DNA of 9,454 nt from Spirochaetaceae bacterium (GTDB taxonomy: Bacteria; Spirochaetota; Spirochaetia; Treponematales; Breznakiellaceae). Under the pieces are notes generated by a model. It did not search any database, was not told the origin of the DNA, and saw only the letters and a program-made list of their open reading frames with translations. A program made the position numbers and the translations under genes. The stretch is from NCBI GenBank assembly GCA_031269165.1, contig JAISZQ010000279.1, positions 1 through 9,454 of the forward strand. The letters are read 5' to 3'. This document shows, piece by piece, positions 6,523 through 9,454 of the stretch. Within the stretch, counting starts at the first letter, position 1; each line of letters starts with the position of its first letter.

Positions 6523-6551
6523 TTGACAAAAAAGAGTTCTTGTGAGATGAT
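6523..6551 (+). promoter_or_regulatory. Sigma-70 promoter of the tRNA-Gly gene
   Basis: A perfect -35 TTGACA (6523-6528) is followed after 17 bp by GATGAT (6546-6551), 4/6 to consensus. Transcription would start about 4 nt before the mature tRNA. It diverges from the rnfB promoter, with about 65 bp between the two -35 boxes. Confidence 0.6.
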
Positions 6552-6561
6552 ACTCTATCGT

Positions 6562-6632
6562 GCAGCCGTCATATAACGGTATTACCCCAGCTTCCCAAGC
6601 TGGAGACGCGGGTTCGACTCCCGTCGGCTGCT
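6562..6632 (+). tRNA. tRNA-Gly, anticodon CCC
   Basis: The 71-nt cloverleaf folds fully. The acceptor stem is GCAGCCG (6562-6568) with CGGCTGC (6625-6631), and the discriminator base is T at 6632. The anticodon stem CCAGC/GCTGG (6587-6591/6599-6603) closes the loop TTCCCAA, with anticodon CCC at 6594-6596, which reads GGG. The T arm is GCGGG/CCCGT around TTCGACT. The D arm is short, with the ATAACGGTAT form seen in bacterial glycine tRNAs. CCA is not encoded, so it must be added after transcription. Confidence 0.96.
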
Positions 6633-6677
6633 GCCTTCCCGCCTTTTCCTTGTTATCGTGTTTCCACGAAAAAAAGA

Positions 6678-6903
6678 GCAAGGGCCTGTTTAAAAACTCA
6701 GCAAAAGGGAAAATCGGCAATTTGCATTATAGTGCTTCTCCTTAAGAATACCTCATGAGGGGGAAGTCTCCCCCTTCGCTCCAGCCCGCCGCTTGCGCTT
6801 AGGGGCTTACGCTATCCCCCTCTGCGGGGGTTTTCCACCCCCGCAACGCCCCCGAATCACAGCAGAAGACTACATCCTGCGGGGTTTTTGAACAGGCTCT
6901 TAC
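6678..6903 (-). repeat. Dispersed hairpin-rich repeat, copy 2, with terminal inverted repeats
   Basis: Read on the minus strand, 6900-6736 matches copy 1 (56-246). It starts AGAGCCTGTTCAAAAACCCC and ends GGTATTCTTAAGGAGAA. This copy also has a second end: 6678-6699 (GCAAGGGCCTGTTTAAAAAC) mirrors 6903-6882 with few mismatches. The whole thus looks like a 226-bp element with terminal inverted repeats of about 22 bp. Internal stems are 6823-6831/6837-6845, and GGGGGAAGTCTCCCCC near 6759-6774. The central hairpin differs from copy 1. No target-site duplication is evident. It begins 45 bp after the tRNA gene. Confidence 0.75.
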
Positions 6904-6920
6904 GCACGGAGATGTTTGAA

Positions 6921-6937
6921 AGGCCCCTCCGGGGCCT
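6921..6937 (-). terminator. Terminator hairpin overlapping the hisG stop codon
   Basis: AGGCCCC (6921-6927) pairs with GGGGCCT (6931-6937) around a 3-nt loop. On the minus strand the stem includes part of the TAG stop of hisG (6938-6936) and is followed by TTTCAAAC. The stem is strong but the T run is short. Confidence 0.55.
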
Positions 6938-7811
6938 AGGGGATGACTTTGCGTAACTCGTATTCCACGATGTCGGTCGCGCCGAGGGCTTTCAGACGGG
7001 GAATGAGGGCGGGGGCCTCGCTTTTTTTCACGGCGATTTTGACCGCGTAACCGGAATCTTTGTAGAGGGGCGAAATGGTTGGGCTTCGCATCGCGGGAAG
7101 GCCCTCGACCAGTGCGGCAAAAGCCTCCGTGGAGACGTTCATCTCCAGCATCACCTTGTCGCGGCCCTCGAGGACGGCCCGAAAGAGCATCGCAAGCGTC
7201 TCGATCTGTTTCCGCCGGGCGGCGTCGGCCATCGCCTCGCGGGAGGCCACGAAGCGGGTCGAGGATTCGAGCAGGGTGTCGATGACGCGCAGTCCGTTGT
7301 CCTTGAGGGTCTGGCCTGTCGCCGTGTTGTCGATGATGATGTCCGCATCGTCCGGCGGAAAAACTTCGGTCGCGCCGTAGGTTCGCAACACACGGTAGTC
7401 ATAGCCCTTCGTACTGAGCCAGCGGTCGGCGAGGTTGACGTACTCGGTCGCGGCAGTGATCTTCTTGGCGGTAAGGGCCCTGTCGTCGAGCGAGAGCGGG
7501 CAAGCCGCGACGATCTGCACCTTGTCTAGACCAAGGTCCAGCACCTCAACCACATCCGCGCCGCTCTCCGTGATCCAGTCGATGCCGGTAAACCCGCAGT
7601 CATGCGCGCCGATCTCAAGCAACGTCCCGACATTCTGCGGCTTCATGATTTTCGCCTCGAATTGTCCGCCGCCCTCGCCCTCTCCAATGACGGGCCGATA
7701 CGTGCGGTCGGCAAGTTTCAGCGGCAACCCCGCCTCGGCAAACAACGCGCCGATGTTTTCAAAAATGCGCCCTTTCGGTATGAGAATCCTGAGTTTCGTT
7801 GTGGGTTTCAT
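6936..7811 (-). CDS. hisG: ATP phosphoribosyltransferase, long form
   Basis: HisG condenses ATP with PRPP, the first and feedback-controlled step of histidine synthesis. The 291-residue product is the long form that carries its own regulatory domain and needs no HisZ. It opens LRILIPKGRIFENIG, has FTGIDWITESGADVVE (residues 74-89) and the PRPP loop DIIIDNTATGQTL (157-169). It ends in a HisG_C regulatory domain from about 215, including the MRSPTISPLY block and the final VEYELRKVIP. No other his gene is adjacent. It diverges from argC across 46 bp. No Shine-Dalgarno precedes the ATG at 7811; an extended -10 box (TGCTATACT) ends 7 nt before it, so a leaderless transcript is likely. A terminator hairpin overlaps the stop codon. 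Confidence 0.96.
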   Translation of the reverse strand: MKPTTKLRILIPKGRIFENIGALFAEAGLPLKLADRTYRPVIGEGEGGGQFEAKIMKPQNVGTLLEIGAHDCGFTGIDWITESGADVVEVLDLGLDKVQIVAACPLSLDDRALTAKKITAATEYVNLADRWLSTKGYDYRVLRTYGATEVFPPDDADIIIDNTATGQTLKDNGLRVIDTLLESSTRFVASREAMADAARRKQIETLAMLFRAVLEGRDKVMLEMNVSTEAFAALVEGLPAMRSPTISPLYKDSGYAVKIAVKKSEAPALIPRLKALGATDIVEYELRKVIP

Positions 7812-7818
7812 TGCCGGG

Positions 7819-7827
7819 AGTATAGCA
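7819..7827 (-). promoter_or_regulatory. Extended -10 promoter of hisG
   Basis: The minus strand reads TGCTATACT, an extended -10 with 5/6 in the hexamer. The best -35 at normal spacing matches only 3/6, which an extended -10 can tolerate. The hexamer ends 7 nt before the hisG ATG. Confidence 0.5.
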
Positions 7828-7842
7828 GGGTTTGCGTTTTTT

Positions 7843-7851
7843 TGCTACCTT
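7843..7851 (+). promoter_or_regulatory. Possible extended -10 of argC
   Basis: TGCTACCTT keeps TG and the key T-A-n-n-n-T positions of an extended -10 and ends 6 nt before the argC ATG at 7858. No -35 is evident and the hexamer is only 3/6, so the call rests mainly on the matching geometry at hisG and rnfB. Confidence 0.35.
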
Positions 7852-7857
7852 ATATGC

Positions 7858-9024
7858 ATGACTGTAGGAATTCTCGGAGCAACCGGGTATGCGGCGGCGG
7901 AGTTGACCCGCCTCCTCGCGGCGCATCCTTCTGTGGACGCGATCGTGCTCTCATCAAGTAGCAAGGAAGGGGAGCGTATCGAGGCGGTTTACCCGCACTT
8001 TATCAGTACGGTTACGGACAACAGGGACAACAAGGGCAATAAAATCGAAGGCGGGCTTTTGAATGCCCAAGCCGTTATCGATCGGTCGGATGTCGTGTTT
8101 GCCGCGTTACCTGCTGGGGTGAGCGAACCTTTTGCCGCCTCTTGCCTCGACCGGGGCATCCCCTTTATCGACTTTTCCGCCGATTTCCGCTTTTCCCTTG
8201 AGGACGAGGCGGTCTATGCCGCTTGGTATGGGGGCGCGTATCAAAACAAGGAGGCCCACCGTCTCGCGGTCTATGGCCTCCCGGAATTGAACCGCGCAAC
8301 GATCAAGAAGCGCGTTGCCGAGGGCCGTGTCGTCATCGGGAACCCCGGCTGTTATCCAACCGCCTGCACCCTCGGCCTCTATCCCGCTCTGGCAAAGGGC
8401 CTCGCCGCCGAAGGGACGATTATCGCCGACTGCGCGTCCGGGGTAACTGGCGGCGGCCGTGAAACCAAGCGGGAATACCACTACAGCGAGGCCGCGGACG
8501 CCGTGACCCCCTACAAGGTGGGGGCCCACCGGCATACCCCGGAGATCGCCCGCAACATCCGCCAAATCGAGAACACGGTTCATCACAGCCTGATTTTCAC
8601 GCCACACCTTGCGCCGATGAACCGGGGCATCCTTGCGACAATCTATGTTCCGCTTGACGAGGCGTGGCATGAAAAGGCTCCGCAAGGAACATCTCCGTCT
8701 GGCGATGTTCCCCTCCCGCCCTCGGAAAAGACCGCCCAACGCGCCGGGGAGATTCACGCGCTTTACGAAGATTTTTACCGGAACGAGCCCTTTGTTCGGG
8801 TACTCCCGCCGGGGATCACGCCCTCGACGGCACGGGTACGCGGCTCCAACTTCTGCGACATCTCCGTCCACCTTGTTCAAAATCAAACCGGCTCGACGCT
8901 CATCATCTGCGCGGCAATCGACAACATGGTCAAAGGCGCGGCGGGCCAGGCCGTGCAAAACATGAACATCGTCCTGGGCCGCCCTGAAACCGAGGGCCTC
9001 ACGGCGATTCCTCTGGTGTTTTAA
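7858..9024 (+). CDS. argC: N-acetyl-gamma-glutamyl-phosphate reductase
   Basis: ArgC reduces N-acetylglutamyl phosphate to the semialdehyde with NADPH, the third step of arginine synthesis. The product opens with the nucleotide-binding loop MTVGILGATGYAAAELTRLL. It carries the catalytic cysteine in VIGNPGCYPTACTLG (Cys165), the conserved HRHTPEIA (His224/226), PHLAPMNRGILATIYVP, and the C-terminal NMVKGAAGQAVQNMN block. At 388 residues it is longer than the usual roughly 345. Extra stretches are DNRDNKGNK (54-62) and a Pro/Ser-rich segment near 268-292. The open frame continues upstream to 7435, but that part is antisense to hisG, and the family N-terminus starts exactly at the ATG at 7858. 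No Shine-Dalgarno is present. argJ or argB do not follow within the window. Confidence 0.96.
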   Translation: MTVGILGATGYAAAELTRLLAAHPSVDAIVLSSSSKEGERIEAVYPHFISTVTDNRDNKGNKIEGGLLNAQAVIDRSDVVFAALPAGVSEPFAASCLDRGIPFIDFSADFRFSLEDEAVYAAWYGGAYQNKEAHRLAVYGLPELNRATIKKRVAEGRVVIGNPGCYPTACTLGLYPALAKGLAAEGTIIADCASGVTGGGRETKREYHYSEAADAVTPYKVGAHRHTPEIARNIRQIENTVHHSLIFTPHLAPMNRGILATIYVPLDEAWHEKAPQGTSPSGDVPLPPSEKTAQRAGEIHALYEDFYRNEPFVRVLPPGITPSTARVRGSNFCDISVHLVQNQTGSTLIICAAIDNMVKGAAGQAVQNMNIVLGRPETEGLTAIPLVF

Positions 9025-9454
9025 AGATTCGTGTGATAAGGCTACAAAAATGCGGGTTTTAAGGCGCAACAATTCCGATTTCAAAACGACTGGCAGACCT
9101 CTTCCAAGGCCATCGCCAACCGATGGCCCGCCGTCTTTGGCCGGGGAATCGAGGCTGTTGGTAATACCGCTTTTGCCGTGAAGCTTGAAGGAGGAGGAGG
9201 GGGGGAAATAAAGGAAGAAAGCGGTTAGCCGGGTGGAAACACGGAAGAGAACGTAAATTGGGGCGAAAAAGGCGCTTCCGAGCCCAATCCGGCTTGGCGG
9301 GGGCTGCCCTACCCCTCCGGGGAATTGAAAATGAGAAATGGATAATGGAAAATGATGCGCGCTTCGCGCGAATTGAAAATTGATAATGCATAATGGAAAA
9401 TGATAAGAAGGGCGCGAGTAGCCTCCATGCCCCATGCATTATCCATTTTCAATT
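9025..9454. other. Gene-free repeat-rich region after argC
   Basis: I see no convincing gene in these 430 bp. A 43-codon frame from 9050 has no ribosome binding site. GGCCATCG (9108-9115) pairs with CGATGGCC (9121-9128). A purine tract occupies 9187-9208, with four closely spaced G runs at 9190-9205. The last 130 bp are A/T-rich repeats. No clear T-tailed terminator for argC is visible. Confidence 0.6.
9323..9454. repeat. A/T-rich direct and inverted repeats
   Basis: Two 33-bp units, 9323-9355 and 9371-9403, begin AATTGAAAAT and end ATAATGGAAAATGA, with 28 of 33 positions identical. A short GC hairpin (GCGCG/CGCGC, 9357-9369) separates them. The end of the window, 9434-9454, is the reverse complement of 9371-9391 in 19 of 21 positions. 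Repeats of this AATTGATAATGG flavour are common between genes in many bacteria. The array probably continues past the window edge. Confidence 0.75.

Noticed and set aside
6678..6903. Complete insertion sequence
   Set aside because: The element has inverted ends but is too short for a transposase and no open frame fits it, so I list it as a non-autonomous repeat.
7435..7857. Open frame running into the argC start from upstream
   Set aside because: It is antisense to hisG and has no ArgC-like sequence. The ArgC family N-terminus (nucleotide-binding loop) begins exactly at the ATG at 7858.
8016..8041. CRISPR or independent tandem repeat
   Set aside because: The short GACAACAGG-like repeat is inside the argC reading frame and has only about two units. 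No spaced repeats of CRISPR type occur in the window.
9050..9181. 43-codon ORF after argC
   Set aside because: No ribosome binding site, an unusual Pro-rich composition, and overlap with a hairpin sequence suggest chance coding.
8107..9435. 442-codon open frame on the minus strand across argC
   Set aside because: It is a GC-rich shadow of argC and of the repeats after it. It resembles no protein family I know, whereas the plus-strand frame is clearly ArgC.

Overview
The window looks like chromosomal DNA of an anaerobic bacterium. I favour a spirochaete of the Treponema type, including the termite-gut lineages. The reasons are a dnaN-recF pair with spirochaete-like spacing, a long RnfB of the anaerobe form carrying about six iron-sulfur clusters, cobalamin-independent MetE, and many hairpin-rich dispersed repeats between genes. 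No gene names the species, so this is inference. The recF-dnaN-rnfB block is visibly richer in A/T-ending codons than metE, hisG and argC.

Layout, left to right. Positions 1-246 hold short degenerate repeats and copy 1 of a hairpin-rich dispersed repeat. metE (406-2670, +) follows, with a candidate promoter and a possible 16-codon upstream ORF in its leader. The metE-recF gap (2671-3022) holds a hairpin terminator, a small inverted repeat, a 33-codon ORF with a strong ribosome binding site, and a perfect 17-bp terminator hairpin between convergent units. On the minus strand come recF (4144-3023), dnaN (5304-4195) and a stand-alone rnfB (6422-5592). A tRNA-Gly(CCC) gene (6562-6632, +) diverges from rnfB and has its own promoter. 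Copy 2 of the dispersed repeat lies at 6678-6903 in inverted orientation. Then come hisG (7811-6936, -) and argC (7858-9024, +), which diverge from a 46-bp gap. The right end (9025-9454) is non-coding and full of repeats.

Functionally this is core housekeeping: methionine, histidine and arginine biosynthesis, the replication clamp with its recombination partner, one subunit of the Rnf ferredoxin:NAD oxidoreductase, and one tRNA. dnaA does not precede dnaN, and no other rnf gene is next to rnfB.

I found no defence island, phage, secretion locus or CRISPR array. Three signals deserve a second look. First, rnfB, hisG and argC all lack a Shine-Dalgarno sequence and each has an extended -10 element ending 6-7 nt before its ATG, which predicts leaderless mRNAs. 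Second, the two inverted copies of the dispersed repeat have a covarying hairpin and a swapped central hairpin. Third, the 33-codon ORF overlaps its own terminator stem.
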